Below, in pieces: positions 15,097 through 24,305 of a stretch of 64,000 nucleotides of DNA. Source of the DNA: Comamonadaceae bacterium UBA2121. GTDB taxonomy: Bacteria; Pseudomonadota; Gammaproteobacteria; Burkholderiales; Burkholderiaceae_C. The position numbers and the translations under genes were made by a program. How positions within the stretch are numbered: the first letter of the stretch is position 1; every line of letters begins with the position of its first letter. A model generated the notes under the pieces. It was not told where the DNA came from. It saw nothing but the letters and a program-made list of their open reading frames with translations, and made no database searches. The stretch is from positions 186,001 through 250,000 of the forward strand of contig DCYB01000007.1 of NCBI GenBank assembly GCA_002331385.1. Direction: 5' to 3'.

Positions 15097-17748
15097 TTAT
15101 TTCTGAACGCTACGGCGGCTCCGCGCTATGCCCAACGCGCCGAGGAGTGCGGACAGCAGCATGAGTGCCCACTGGCCAAGCGTCGGCACAGGGGTGACGG
15201 CAGCAGCCGCTGCGACCACCTTGAAGGTCGCGTCTGCAGACTTTCCATTCACGCTGGCCGTGACCGTGTAGGAGCCTTCGGGCAGCGGCAAGGCGGTGGT
15301 GGAGTAAGTCCCGTCTGGATTGAGGGTGGCGCTTCCTGTCCACACCACCTGCCCCTTGTCATCCTTGATGCTCAAGGTCACTTGCGTCGCCGTGCCCGGG
15401 TTGTCCACTTTGCCCGAAATAACGGGCGACTGGGCGGGGTTCAGCGTGGGCGGCGCGGCCACCGTCACAACCGGGTCCGCAACCTTCAGCGGAGTGGTCG
15501 CCGTACTGCCGTTGGCTGTCGCTGTCACGGTGTAGTCACCCTCTGGCAGCGCCGCCGCATCCATGGCATAGGTGCCGTCAGGATTCAATGTCGCAGTCCC
15601 CTGCCATACCACCTGACCGTTCTTGTCAGTGATCGTCAAGTCCACTGACGTGGCTGTGCCCGGATGGGTCACTGTGCCCTGGATGCGGGATGGTGTCCTG
15701 GAATCCGCGGTGGGTAGCGGATTCACATTGATCGCCGTTTTCACCACGTCAAACGATGCCGTCGTGACCGCGCCATTGGCAGTCGCCGTGATGGTGTACG
15801 TTCCTTCGTTGCCCAGCGCTCCCAAAGGCAGCTCATACCCTCCATTGACATCCAGATTCACCGGACCATCAAACACAGTCGCGCCATCAGGCCCTGTCAC
15901 CACCACATGGGCCGTCGTCGCGGTACCGGGGTACTGCACTGTGCCTGTCACCGTGGCAGGATCCTGGGTAGTGACTGTGGGCGGAGGCGTCACACTGATA
16001 CCCGTCGCAATAAAGCTCCCTGCAGCCGTCGGGCCACTCGGACCCGTCACGCCGTCAATCGTCGCAGTCGTCACATAGTTTCCGGGTGGCAGGGTGCCGG
16101 TGGTCGCCGAATAACTGCCGTCCGCCGGGTTGATGCTCGCAGGAAAATAACCCACCAAGGTCTGCGATCCATCCGGCGCAACGGCAAACACGCCCACCGT
16201 CACGTTTGTCGCCGTCCCGGGATAGCTAACATTGCCGGAAATGGTATTGGTCTGTCCTGCAGGAATCGACGCCGGGGTATTCATTCCAATGGCAGGCACC
16301 GCCAACGCACCCTTGTCCGCGGACACAGCCAATGGCGTCGATGAATTAGGGTCCACCAGCTTGGCAATCGCCTCGTAGTTGCCCGGAGGCAGGCCAGACG
16401 GTCCAGATCCTTGAAACGTGTACTTGCCAGTCTGCTGATCAATCGCGGCCGGATACGTCCCCACCAAAGTCGCCGTGCCGTCCGCTGCGACAGAGTACAC
16501 CTCGACATTCACCGTCGTGGCAGAGCCAAAATTGGTGACGGTGCCATCGAAGTGGAGCGGCGTATCCGTACCCAGAGTTGCGACCGAAGGTTCGGGTTTG
16601 CTGACCACCGGCGCTGGCGCCGAGCAATCTGCCACCGTGCTCGCCCCCATCACTGTCAGCGCTGAAATACCCGTGTGCATACCCATGAAAGGATAATTCC
16701 GCGCGGGCGCCATTCCACCGCTTGCATCCGGGATCACATAATTGTAGTTTTGGGGCGGAGTTGACGTGTTAGGCCCAATCGCAACGTTCAATTGCGATGG
16801 CATGGAATTAGTGCGGAAGTCCAGTGCGCCCGGATAAGGAAGGCCTCCGTTCAGGACGGCAATGACAATTTCATTTTTGCCGGGCTTCCAGAGCTTTTTC
16901 CCAGAGGTCTCATTGGACGGAAGTGTGTGTCCACCCGCCGGAATGGCCATCCATTCGTTCAGATTCCAGGCTTTATCAGACAGATTGACTGGCGTCCCGC
17001 TCGCATCCACTGGCGCTCGCTGGATGCTGCCTGAGACCAATTGATCGTTGATATAAAAACCTCTTATCCGGTCGTCCGCACTCCATGCATTACCTTTTTG
17101 TGTGACCGGTGGCGTCGCACCGTTTGGGAAAGTGAATTCACCGCCTGGAATGCGGATTCCGAATTTATCCACGTTCGCCAATGGGTCGAGCAGAAATGTG
17201 AATTTGTAGTAGAAGATTACGTTGGGATTGGGGTTGAGTCTGGCGTTTCCCTCCATACCCAATTTCCAGTCATTTGCGGCATTGCTGAAGTTCATTCCCG
17301 ACGTAGTTGAGTCGCCCATCACAGTCCATGTGGCGGCAGACAGTCCAGCCGTTTTCAGATCTGGATCAAGTCCATAGTCACCCAATGCTTTGTCGTTGGT
17401 TCTCAGGTCGCCGTTCTTGAAGTAATTGCGGGAGCCAGTGACACCATCAAAGATGGCTTTCTTCGCCACCGGATCAAAGCTCACTTTCTCCACATTGGCT
17501 TGCCAAAAGCTGCGAGGCGCATTCGGGTCGGCAAAAGTTCCCACCTGACGCTCAGCGCCGTCACTTGTCATGGTGTATTTTTTGCCTGCCTTAGCGGTTG
17601 CAAACGCTTGTCCAAGATCCTTGATCGCGTTCGGCGTCGCGCTGGTAGCGTTGCATGTCAAGATGGGCGGAGGAGGCGCAGACGCTGTTGTTTGTGCGTG
17701 CGCCATAGGGATCGCGAGCACGGCCAACAGGGGGATATTCTTTTTCAT
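15097..17748 (-). CDS. Large exported protein with tandem Ig-like repeats and IPTL-CTERM sorting signal
   Basis: An 883-residue exported protein. A signal peptide (MKKNIPLLAVLAIPMAHAQ) precedes an N-terminal domain of about 370 residues that I do not recognise. Five tandem Ig-like repeats of 80-100 residues follow (about 385-845), each with a variant of the NPGTAT turn and most with a DGTY or LPPGNY/LPEGDY strand. The C-terminus, VPTLGQWALMLLSALLG then GIARSRR, is an IPTL-CTERM signal: short motif, hydrophobic helix, Arg cluster, thought to be processed by an exosortase-like system. The start at 17748 is the ATG in front of the signal peptide. The N-terminal half looks less GC-rich than its neighbours, hinting at transfer. 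Confidence 0.85.
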   Translation of the reverse strand: MKKNIPLLAVLAIPMAHAQTTASAPPPPILTCNATSATPNAIKDLGQAFATAKAGKKYTMTSDGAERQVGTFADPNAPRSFWQANVEKVSFDPVAKKAIFDGVTGSRNYFKNGDLRTNDKALGDYGLDPDLKTAGLSAATWTVMGDSTTSGMNFSNAANDWKLGMEGNARLNPNPNVIFYYKFTFLLDPLANVDKFGIRIPGGEFTFPNGATPPVTQKGNAWSADDRIRGFYINDQLVSGSIQRAPVDASGTPVNLSDKAWNLNEWMAIPAGGHTLPSNETSGKKLWKPGKNEIVIAVLNGGLPYPGALDFRTNSMPSQLNVAIGPNTSTPPQNYNYVIPDASGGMAPARNYPFMGMHTGISALTVMGASTVADCSAPAPVVSKPEPSVATLGTDTPLHFDGTVTNFGSATTVNVEVYSVAADGTATLVGTYPAAIDQQTGKYTFQGSGPSGLPPGNYEAIAKLVDPNSSTPLAVSADKGALAVPAIGMNTPASIPAGQTNTISGNVSYPGTATNVTVGVFAVAPDGSQTLVGYFPASINPADGSYSATTGTLPPGNYVTTATIDGVTGPSGPTAAGSFIATGISVTPPPTVTTQDPATVTGTVQYPGTATTAHVVVTGPDGATVFDGPVNLDVNGGYELPLGALGNEGTYTITATANGAVTTASFDVVKTAINVNPLPTADSRTPSRIQGTVTHPGTATSVDLTITDKNGQVVWQGTATLNPDGTYAMDAAALPEGDYTVTATANGSTATTPLKVADPVVTVAAPPTLNPAQSPVISGKVDNPGTATQVTLSIKDDKGQVVWTGSATLNPDGTYSTTALPLPEGSYTVTASVNGKSADATFKVVAAAAAVTPVPTLGQWALMLLSALLGALGIARSRRSVQK

Positions 17749-18145
17749 ATGGATTCGCTTGCGTTCAATGTGAGAACGGTTCTTGATTTCTCGATCAGGC
17801 AGTGAAAGTCGTTTAATGAACAACGATTCACCAAGAATAACAAAATCTAACGATGATATCCAATCGATTGACAAAATCAATGAATCAGTTGTTTCAATTT
17901 CGTTGGCGCTTGTAGCGTTTAGATTTGTTGTGAAAATCGATGGCAGCCAACAACAGTCATCTGCGCGCTTTCACGCCACAGTGGCTTCCAACTGGTGGCG
18001 GCGCAATTCAGCCCATGAATCACTTTGTTGCAACCCAACTCAATGGGGTCGCGCGGACAATGAATAATCTTGAAAGCATGTGATTGGTCGCCCTGTCCAA
18101 TCGCATCAATGGCACCTTTCACGCCAGAACTTCATCAGGACATCC
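17749..18145. other. AT-rich divergent intergenic region
   Basis: About 400 bases between the IPTL-CTERM gene and the DUF3617 gene, low in GC at its left end. It holds a candidate leftward promoter (listed separately). No convincing gene or RNA element was found in the rest. Confidence 0.5.
17845..17874 (-). promoter_or_regulatory. Candidate promoter of the IPTL-CTERM gene
   Basis: On the minus strand, TTGTCA (complement of 17869-17874) and TTAGAT (complement of 17845-17850) are 18 bases apart, about 97 bases upstream of the start codon. The match is moderate and the region is AT-rich, so chance is possible. Confidence 0.4.
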
Positions 18146-18679
18146 ATGAAAACACTCCGCAATCGCGTCTTCTTGCCAACCACCATGCTGCTCGCTGCTA
18201 CTGCGGCCATGGCGTCTTTCCATGCCAACGCGCTGGACTACCCCACACGCAAAGCAGGCCTGTGGCAAATCACTACCAACGGCACATCGGGCACGACGAA
18301 GAACCCCGAACAAGTGATGCATCAGTGTGTGGACGAAGCCAGCGACAAGGCGCTACAGGAGTTGGGCTCCGGCATGATGGGCGGTATGAAGTGTGAGAAA
18401 AACGAGAGCAAGAAGGATGGTGGCAAGTACATTGGCCACTCCATCTGCCAGATGGGCCCCTCCAAACTGGAGACCAAGAGCGTGATGTCCGGTGATTTCA
18501 CCAAGGAATACACCATGACCGCTGACTCCACCTTCAATCCGCCGATGGCGGGAGTGGGCACCACCAAATCCACCATGGTGGCCAAGTGGGTCGGCGCTTG
18601 CAAGGCCGACCAGAAGCCAGGTGACGTGATCGTCAACGGACAGAAGATGAACTTGCTCTCGATGGGCAAGAAGAAATAA
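18146..18679 (+). CDS. DUF3617-type periplasmic protein
   Basis: A 177-residue protein with a signal peptide (about 28 residues, ending SFHANA) and a mature domain beginning LDYPTRKAGLWQITTNG. The K-x-G-L-W-x-I start, the paired cysteines (HQCVDEAS, KCEKNES, SICQMG, GACKAD) and the length fit DUF3617, a periplasmic family of unknown function. The start at 18146 was chosen because the signal peptide begins there and an AGGA element precedes it. It is a single-gene unit closed by a strong terminator and divergent from the IPTL-CTERM gene. Confidence 0.8.
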   Translation: MKTLRNRVFLPTTMLLAATAAMASFHANALDYPTRKAGLWQITTNGTSGTTKNPEQVMHQCVDEASDKALQELGSGMMGGMKCEKNESKKDGGKYIGHSICQMGPSKLETKSVMSGDFTKEYTMTADSTFNPPMAGVGTTKSTMVAKWVGACKADQKPGDVIVNGQKMNLLSMGKKK

Positions 18680-18708
18680 CCGTCCCGAAACGGTCGCATT
18701 CCCACGTC

Positions 18709-18734
18709 AAAAGGCACCCCCGAGGTGCCTTTTT
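18709..18734 (+). terminator. Intrinsic terminator after the DUF3617 gene
   Basis: AAAAGGCACC pairs with GGTGCCTTTT around a 5-base loop, followed by T residues, 30 bases after the stop. Confidence 0.9.
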
Positions 18735-18875
18735 CATGTCCAGCATCGATGCGCCAGGACAGTCCTATAGAAGACTTCTCGGGTTTTCCCGGCACGTCCC
18801 GCTGCTTCGGGCCGATAATTGACAGGTTTTTCCTGCGCTTCCCCGGCGCACCCATCAACCAGAGCAAGCTTCACG

Positions 18876-20429
18876 ATGACTACCACCATCCGCCAGCAGG
18901 ACCTGATCGATTCGATCGCAGGTGCCCTTCAGTACATCAGCTACTACCACCCCGCTGACTACATCCAGCATCTGGCCCGCGCCTACGAGCGCGAGCAAAG
19001 CCCGGCGGCCAAGGACGCGATGGCACAGATCCTGACGAACTCCAAGATGAGCGCCACGGGCCATCGCCCGATCTGCCAGGACACCGGCATCGTCAACGTG
19101 TTCCTCAAGGTCGGCATGGACGTGAAGTGGGAAGGCTTCACCGGCGGACTCGAAGACGCCATCAATGAAGGCGTGCGCCGTGGCTACAACCACCCCGACA
19201 ACACGCTGCGCGCCTCGGTCGTGGCCGACCCGCAGTTCGCGCGCAAGAACACCAAGGACAACACCCCTGCCGTGATCAACGTGCAGATCGTGCCCGGCAA
19301 CACCGTGGACATCACCGTGGCGGCCAAGGGCGGCGGCTCGGAGAACAAGTCCAAGATGATCATGATGAACCCCAGCGACAACCTTGTGGACTGGGTGCTC
19401 AAAACGGTTCCCACCATGGGCGCTGGCTGGTGCCCGCCGGGCATGCTGGGGATCGGCATTGGCGGCACGGCCGAAAAGGCGGTGTTGCTCGCCAAGGAAA
19501 GCCTGATGGAAGACCTCGACATGTACGAACTGCAGGCCAAGGCCGCGCGCGGCGAGAAGCTTGATCAGGTGGAAGAACTGCGCCTTGAGCTGTACGAAAA
19601 GGTCAACGCCCTTGGCATTGGCGCGCAAGGCCTGGGCGGCCTGGCAACCGTGCTGGACATCAAGATCAAGATGTACCCCACGCACGCGGCCTCCAAGCCC
19701 GTGGCCATGATTCCCAACTGCGCCGCCACGCGCCACGCACACTTTGTGCTGGACGGCTCCGGCCCCGTGTACCTCGATGCCCCTTCGCTCGACCTGTGGC
19801 CCAAGATCGACTGGGCGCCCGACTACAACAAGTCCAAGAAAGTCGACCTCAACACGCTGACCAAGGAAGAAGTGGCGAGCTGGAAGCCCGGCGACACGCT
19901 GCTGCTCAACGGCAAGATGCTCACCGGCCGCGACGCCGCGCACAAGCGCATCCAGGACATGCTGGCCAAGGGCGAGAAGCTGCCGGTCGACTTCACCAAC
20001 CGCGTCATCTACTACGTCGGCCCGGTCGATCCGGTCGGTGACGAGGCCGTCGGCCCCGCTGGCCCGACCACCGCCACGCGCATGGATAAGTTCACCGACA
20101 TGATGCTCGAGCAGACCGGCCTGATTGCGATGATCGGCAAGGCCGAGCGCGGCCCGGTCGCCATCGAGTCGATCAAGAACCACAAGAGCGCCTACCTGAT
20201 GGCCGTGGGCGGCGCGGCCTACCTCGTGTCCAAGGCGATCAAGCAGGCCAAAGTGGTCGGCTTCGAAGACCTAGGCATGGAAGCCATCTACGAGTTCGAC
20301 GTCGTGGACATGCCCGTCACCGTGGCCGTCGATGCCGGCGGCACCAGCGCGCACGTCACCGGCCCGGCCGAGTGGAGCAAGCGTATTGCCTTGGGCGAGT
20401 TCAAGGGCATCGCTGTCGCCGCTGAATAA
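18876..20429 (+). CDS. Class I [4Fe-4S] fumarate hydratase
   Basis: A 517-residue iron-sulfur fumarase, collinear with E. coli FumA/FumB. Cluster cysteines are visible in PICQDTG, GAGWCPPG and NCAATRH, and the C-terminal beta-domain carries VGPVDPVGDEAVGPAGPTTATRMD. The start is the ATG at 18876, where the family sequence TTTIRQQDLIDSI begins; an upstream ATG at 18819 adds unrelated residues. No strong Shine-Dalgarno sequence is present. It is monocistronic between two terminators. Together with fumC it gives the cell two fumarases, of which this one would be oxygen- and iron-sensitive. Confidence 0.95.
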   Translation: MTTTIRQQDLIDSIAGALQYISYYHPADYIQHLARAYEREQSPAAKDAMAQILTNSKMSATGHRPICQDTGIVNVFLKVGMDVKWEGFTGGLEDAINEGVRRGYNHPDNTLRASVVADPQFARKNTKDNTPAVINVQIVPGNTVDITVAAKGGGSENKSKMIMMNPSDNLVDWVLKTVPTMGAGWCPPGMLGIGIGGTAEKAVLLAKESLMEDLDMYELQAKAARGEKLDQVEELRLELYEKVNALGIGAQGLGGLATVLDIKIKMYPTHAASKPVAMIPNCAATRHAHFVLDGSGPVYLDAPSLDLWPKIDWAPDYNKSKKVDLNTLTKEEVASWKPGDTLLLNGKMLTGRDAAHKRIQDMLAKGEKLPVDFTNRVIYYVGPVDPVGDEAVGPAGPTTATRMDKFTDMMLEQTGLIAMIGKAERGPVAIESIKNHKSAYLMAVGGAAYLVSKAIKQAKVVGFEDLGMEAIYEFDVVDMPVTVAVDAGGTSAHVTGPAEWSKRIALGEFKGIAVAAE

Positions 20430-20449
20430 GGCACAACTGCGCACGCAGC

Positions 20450-20477
20450 AAACCGCCTTCGGGCGGTTTTCTTTTTT
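20450..20477 (+). terminator. Intrinsic terminator of the class I fumarase gene
   Basis: AAACCGCC-TTCG-GGCGGTTT forms an 8-bp stem capped by a UUCG tetraloop and followed by TCTTTTTT. Confidence 0.95.
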
Positions 20478-20569
20478 CTGATGCGCAATTTACAAAATGA
20501 GCACGGCTTGGTTGGCTTGGCATTGACCTGAACGCCCATGACTTACGGGCGGCATGCATAGGATTTTCC

Positions 20570-21673
20570 ATGCTCTGTCCAAACGGTCCTCCCCTGCTCC
20601 CCCGACTCTCCCGAACAGCCTGCGCGCTTGCTTTTTCTCTGCTTACATTGTTGTTGCCCGCATGCATGCTGCCCGAAAAATTCAAGGCACGCATCGAGTA
20701 CCGGGAAGACGCCAGCTACAGCTACGAATTTTCCGGCTCGGCCATCAACGCCGTGGCCGCATGGCGCATCAAACGCACTGGTGCCCTCACCGACAAGGAT
20801 CGGCGCGACCTCGAAGAAGAAGCGCGCAAGATGCGCAGCAATCCCGACGTCAAAAACGCGCGCCACACCGGCCACGGCCGCTTCGTACTGGAAAGCAGCG
20901 GCGCGCGGGAGAGTGGCGAAAGCACCTTCCTGTTCAACTTTCTCAGCGTCGTCACCGACCCACTCACCGGCGTCACGGTCATTGCCTCCAACGCCGTCAC
21001 CGAACAGGACTGGTCCCGCCTCGCCGCACTGGGCGTTCGCATGAATGGCACGCTCACGGTGGCAGTGCCGTCCAACGCAGAAGTCCTGACGCACAACGCC
21101 ACCTCCAAGCCCTTCATGGGCAGGGGCGCCTACGAATGGAAGCTGACCCAACTTGAGCAGCGACCCGCGATGACCTTGCGCTTCAAGCAGCCCACGTCAG
21201 CAGCCGAGCCTGCGGACAACGCAGCGCCTGCCCCGGTGGCTCTTGCCGAGCATCGCCCCACACGCATCCTGTGGCCCATGTTCGCGCTGATCGGCTGGAC
21301 CCTGAGCATCCTGATCCTGCTCGTCATCGAGCGCGTGCGCGCGGTGCTCGGCGGCGTGATCGGAGCCAATGCATTTGCGTTGGGCGACTCGGACGATGTC
21401 CCGTTGCAAATGCAGCTCATCAACCGCAACTACATGAACCTGCTGCAACTCCCTTTGCTGTTCTATGTGGCCTGCGTCACCAGTTATGTGACGCAGACCG
21501 CCAGCGTCTTCACCGTGGTGCTCGCCTGGCTCTTTGTTGCGCTGCGCGTGGCGCACAGCGCCATCCACGTCACCTGCAACAACGTGAAGTACCGCTTCGC
21601 ACTCTTTGCCGCCAGCAATGTGCTGCTGATGCTGATCTGGCTGTGGCTCGCGGCGCAGATTGCGGCACGATGA
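20570..21673 (+). CDS. Lipobox-bearing protein fused to a C-terminal MAPEG membrane domain
   Basis: A 367-residue protein. The N-terminus has a signal sequence with a lipobox (LTLLLPAC, Cys32), then a soluble region of about 190 residues that I do not recognise. A membrane helix near 226-245 follows, and the last 140 residues match MAPEG: NRNYMNLLQLPLLFYVAC and LFVALRVAHSAIHVTCNN. MAPEG proteins are small membrane proteins, some with glutathione-dependent activity. The family is normally about 130-160 residues, so the N-terminal part is an addition. If both signals work, the protein would carry lipid at its N-terminus and be anchored in the inner membrane at its C-terminus. Substrate unknown. 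Confidence 0.7.
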   Translation: MLCPNGPPLLPRLSRTACALAFSLLTLLLPACMLPEKFKARIEYREDASYSYEFSGSAINAVAAWRIKRTGALTDKDRRDLEEEARKMRSNPDVKNARHTGHGRFVLESSGARESGESTFLFNFLSVVTDPLTGVTVIASNAVTEQDWSRLAALGVRMNGTLTVAVPSNAEVLTHNATSKPFMGRGAYEWKLTQLEQRPAMTLRFKQPTSAAEPADNAAPAPVALAEHRPTRILWPMFALIGWTLSILILLVIERVRAVLGGVIGANAFALGDSDDVPLQMQLINRNYMNLLQLPLLFYVACVTSYVTQTASVFTVVLAWLFVALRVAHSAIHVTCNNVKYRFALFAASNVLLMLIWLWLAAQIAAR

Positions 21674-21875
21674 GCGCCCTGCCTCACCAAAGATAGAAAC
21701 ACGGTCTGCATTGTGGTTGCATCGCTTCGCGCGGCTAGCTATAGCGCCTGAAGCAGCACAATCATCGTCATCTGCCCCACACGCTTCGACGCCCTTCCGT
21801 TGGCGTTGTAGATCACGCCACTGCGGCATGACCGCCAACGGATTGACGCGTGAGCGCTTTTCAAAGGTGAACCAC

Positions 21876-22211
21876 ATGATGGATTGGAACGCATACCGCA
21901 AGGAACTCGCCGGCCGTCTGGGCGAATTCAGCCAGCTCACGCCCGACACCATGGCGGGTTATCAGACGCTGGCCAACGCTGGCGCCAAAACACAGCATCT
22001 CGACGCCAAAACCCGCGAGTTGATCGCCATTGCCGTGGCAGTCACCACGCGCTGCGATGGCTGCATCGCCGTGCACACCAAGGCCGCCGCCAAAGCCGGT
22101 GCCACGCGCGAGGAAATCTCGGAAGCGCTGGGCGTGGCCGTGTCACTCAACGCCGGGGCGGCCATGGTCTATTCCGCACGCGCACTCGACGCGCTGGACT
22201 CGCTCAAATAG
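21876..22211 (+). CDS. AhpD-like carboxymuconolactone decarboxylase family protein
   Basis: A 111-residue, all-helical protein of the CMD/AhpD family. It has the redox-active motif C60-DG-C63 followed by His67 (TTRCDGCIAVHTK), which indicates AhpD-like peroxidase chemistry rather than true carboxymuconolactone decarboxylation. AAGGTGA lies five bases before the first of two adjacent ATG codons (21876 and 21879), so the start is uncertain by one residue. A methyltransferase gene follows 77 bases later in the same direction, behind a short GA-repeat. Confidence 0.85.
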   Translation: MMDWNAYRKELAGRLGEFSQLTPDTMAGYQTLANAGAKTQHLDAKTRELIAIAVAVTTRCDGCIAVHTKAAAKAGATREEISEALGVAVSLNAGAAMVYSARALDALDSLK

Positions 22212-22288
22212 ACCAGCCCAGCCGTCCAAGGGAAAGAGAGAGAGAGCACTCCACAACGGTTTGCGCCGCGCCACTACACTGCAACGCC

Positions 22289-22888
22289 ATGCCACTCCCT
22301 TTTTCCCAAGCCTGCGAAAACAATCAGGCACCCATCCTCTCCATTCTGGAGCGCGCATTCGCGCACAGCACGAAAGTGCTGGAGATCGGCTCCGGCACGG
22401 GTCAGCACGGTGTGCATTTCGCGCCGCGCCTACCGCACCTGCTCTGGCAGTGTAGCGACCTTCCAGCGCACCATGCAGGCATCCGCGCTTGGCATGCCGC
22501 CCATCCCGCACCCAACCTGCGTGCGCCCATCGAGTTCGATCTACGCCATAGCGCATGGCCCGATGGCGAGTGGGACGCGGCCTTTACCAGCAACACCGCG
22601 CACATCGTCTCCTGGCCACTGGTTCAGCGCATGTTCGAACGGGTGGGCGCTCACCTCGCAGCAGGCGGCGTGTTCGTGATCTACGGCCCCTTCAACTACG
22701 GCAGCCAGTTCACCAGTGACAGCAACCGCGCCTTCGACGCCATGCTGCGCCAACGTGATCCCGACAGCGGCATTCGCGATGTAGAAGACGTCGTTGCCCT
22801 GGCCGCAGCCAACAACCTGACGCTGCTGGAAGAGGACCCCATGCCTGCCAATAACCGCACTCTGGTGTTCCAGCGCGTGGGAGGCTGA
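22289..22888 (+). CDS. DUF938 SAM-dependent methyltransferase-like protein
   Basis: A 199-residue cytoplasmic protein. It begins FSQACENNQAPILSIL and carries the SAM-binding loop VLEIGSGTGQHGVHFA at about 30-45. The acidic strand WDAAFTSNTAHIVSW and GGVFVIYGPFNYGSQFTSDSN complete the Rossmann-type methyltransferase fold of the DUF938 family, whose substrate is not known. The start at 22289 is the first ATG of the conserved domain; the frame is open further upstream inside the AhpD-like gene, but those residues are unrelated. Downstream is a tandem CDGSH protein. Confidence 0.85.
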   Translation: MPLPFSQACENNQAPILSILERAFAHSTKVLEIGSGTGQHGVHFAPRLPHLLWQCSDLPAHHAGIRAWHAAHPAPNLRAPIEFDLRHSAWPDGEWDAAFTSNTAHIVSWPLVQRMFERVGAHLAAGGVFVIYGPFNYGSQFTSDSNRAFDAMLRQRDPDSGIRDVEDVVALAAANNLTLLEEDPMPANNRTLVFQRVGG

Positions 22889-23016
22889 CACGAACGGCTT
22901 CAACGCACGCCTGCATCCTTCCTCCCGTCCTACGCGGGGCCCGGGCAATCGCGACTATCGTTCCGTGTAGCGAAATTGTGTTTTCGCACGCCATGCCTGT
23001 TCCCGAAGGAAGCCCC

Positions 23017-23655
23017 ATGTCCGGCAAAGAAATCGTCAGTTCGGCGGAAGTCACCGTCGAGTTCAACGCACAGCGTTGCATCCACTCGCGCAATTGCGTG
23101 CTGGATCGACCCGACGTGTTTGTGCCCAATGTGCAGGGAGCGTGGATTCATCCCGAAAATGCCACTGCCGACGAAGTGCTGGAGATCGCGCACAACTGCC
23201 CTTCCGGCGCCATCCAGTGCCGCAAGCCCGATGGTGCCGCGCTGGAGCAGGCCCCAAAAGTCAATCTCGTGCATGTGCGCGAAAACGGCCCGCTGGCTTT
23301 CCATGCACCGCTCTCCATCGCCGGGAAAGCGGATGGCTTTCGGGCCACCCTCTGCCGCTGCGGCGCGTCCCGCACCAAGCCCTACTGCGATCAAAGCCAC
23401 GTTGGCAGCGGATTCCAGGCCACCGGCGAGCCCGACACGACACCTTCCGAACCGCTACAACAACGCGATGGCGAATTGGTCATCGATCCCACCCACAATG
23501 GTCCACTGCACGTCACAGGTGCGCTGGAATTGGTGAGCGGCACAGGCCGCACCATCCAGCGCGTGACCGACGTCTGGCTGTGCCGCTGCGGTCATTCCGG
23601 CAACAAACCCTACTGCGATGGAAGCCATGTGAAGTATGGTTTCGTCAGTGATTGA
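23017..23655 (+). CDS. Fer4-like domain fused to two CDGSH iron-sulfur domains
   Basis: A 212-residue cytoplasmic iron-sulfur protein. The N-terminal 75 residues resemble a divergent mono-cluster ferredoxin (Cys21, Cys27, Cys61, with CPSGAIQC). Two complete CDGSH sites follow: C113-x-C115-x8-C124 with His128 (CRCGASRTKPYCDQSH) and C189-x-C191-x8-C200 with His204 (CRCGHSGNKPYCDGSH). CDGSH domains bind [2Fe-2S] with three Cys and one His. The ATG at 23017 was chosen because GAAGGA lies six bases upstream. It may transfer electrons to or from the flavin reductase encoded next, an inference from gene order. Confidence 0.88.
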   Translation: MSGKEIVSSAEVTVEFNAQRCIHSRNCVLDRPDVFVPNVQGAWIHPENATADEVLEIAHNCPSGAIQCRKPDGAALEQAPKVNLVHVRENGPLAFHAPLSIAGKADGFRATLCRCGASRTKPYCDQSHVGSGFQATGEPDTTPSEPLQQRDGELVIDPTHNGPLHVTGALELVSGTGRTIQRVTDVWLCRCGHSGNKPYCDGSHVKYGFVSD

Positions 23656-23747
23656 CACCGGAGAACACGCGCACCAGTAGCATGTGCGCTGCAGATGACT
23701 TCAGCAGGCCCGATTTTTTCATCCACCACTCACTCAGGAGTACGCAT

Positions 23748-24305
23748 ATGAGCAAACCGCAGATTGGCATCATCGTCGGCAGCAACAGCAAGGAATCGAT
23801 CAACATGAAACTGGCCAAGGCGTTGGCCAAGTTGGTGGCGGATCGGGCCGATTTCGAGATTATCGACATCACACAACTGCCTCTCTACAACCGCGACGAC
23901 GATGCCAACACGCCCCAGGCCTTTGTCGATTTCAAGGCCAAGGTGCGTACCAAGGACGGCATCCTGCTGGTCACGCCCGAGCACAACCGCTCCGTGCCCG
24001 CACCGCTGAAAAATGCACTTGATGCGGGCAGCCGACCCTATGGCGACAGCGCTTGGAACGGCATTCCGGCGGGCGTCATCGGCACCTCGCCCGGAGGCCC
24101 GGCCACCTCGATGGCCCAGCAGCATTTGCGCAATATTCTGGTGTTCCTCAACATGCCCACCATGCAGCAACCCGAAGGCTTCATCCAGTGGCGCGATGGC
24201 ACGGTGGATGCCGATGGCAACGTGGGCGAAGGCAGCAAGCAGTTCCTGACCAAGTACATGGAATCCTTCCTCGCCTGGGTGCAGCAGCATCCGCGTCAGA
24301 AGTAA
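23748..24305 (+). CDS. NADPH-dependent FMN reductase family protein
   Basis: A 185-residue flavodoxin-like flavoprotein. The phosphate-binding start IGIIVGSNSKES and the LVTPEHNRSVPAPLKNALD segment are typical of NADPH-dependent FMN/azo/quinone reductases (SsuE/ChrR-like). AGGAG lies seven bases before the ATG at 23748. It follows the CDGSH protein by 92 bases. The likely role is reduction of quinones or FMN in the cytoplasm; the substrate cannot be told from sequence. Confidence 0.88.
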   Translation: MSKPQIGIIVGSNSKESINMKLAKALAKLVADRADFEIIDITQLPLYNRDDDANTPQAFVDFKAKVRTKDGILLVTPEHNRSVPAPLKNALDAGSRPYGDSAWNGIPAGVIGTSPGGPATSMAQQHLRNILVFLNMPTMQQPEGFIQWRDGTVDADGNVGEGSKQFLTKYMESFLAWVQQHPRQK

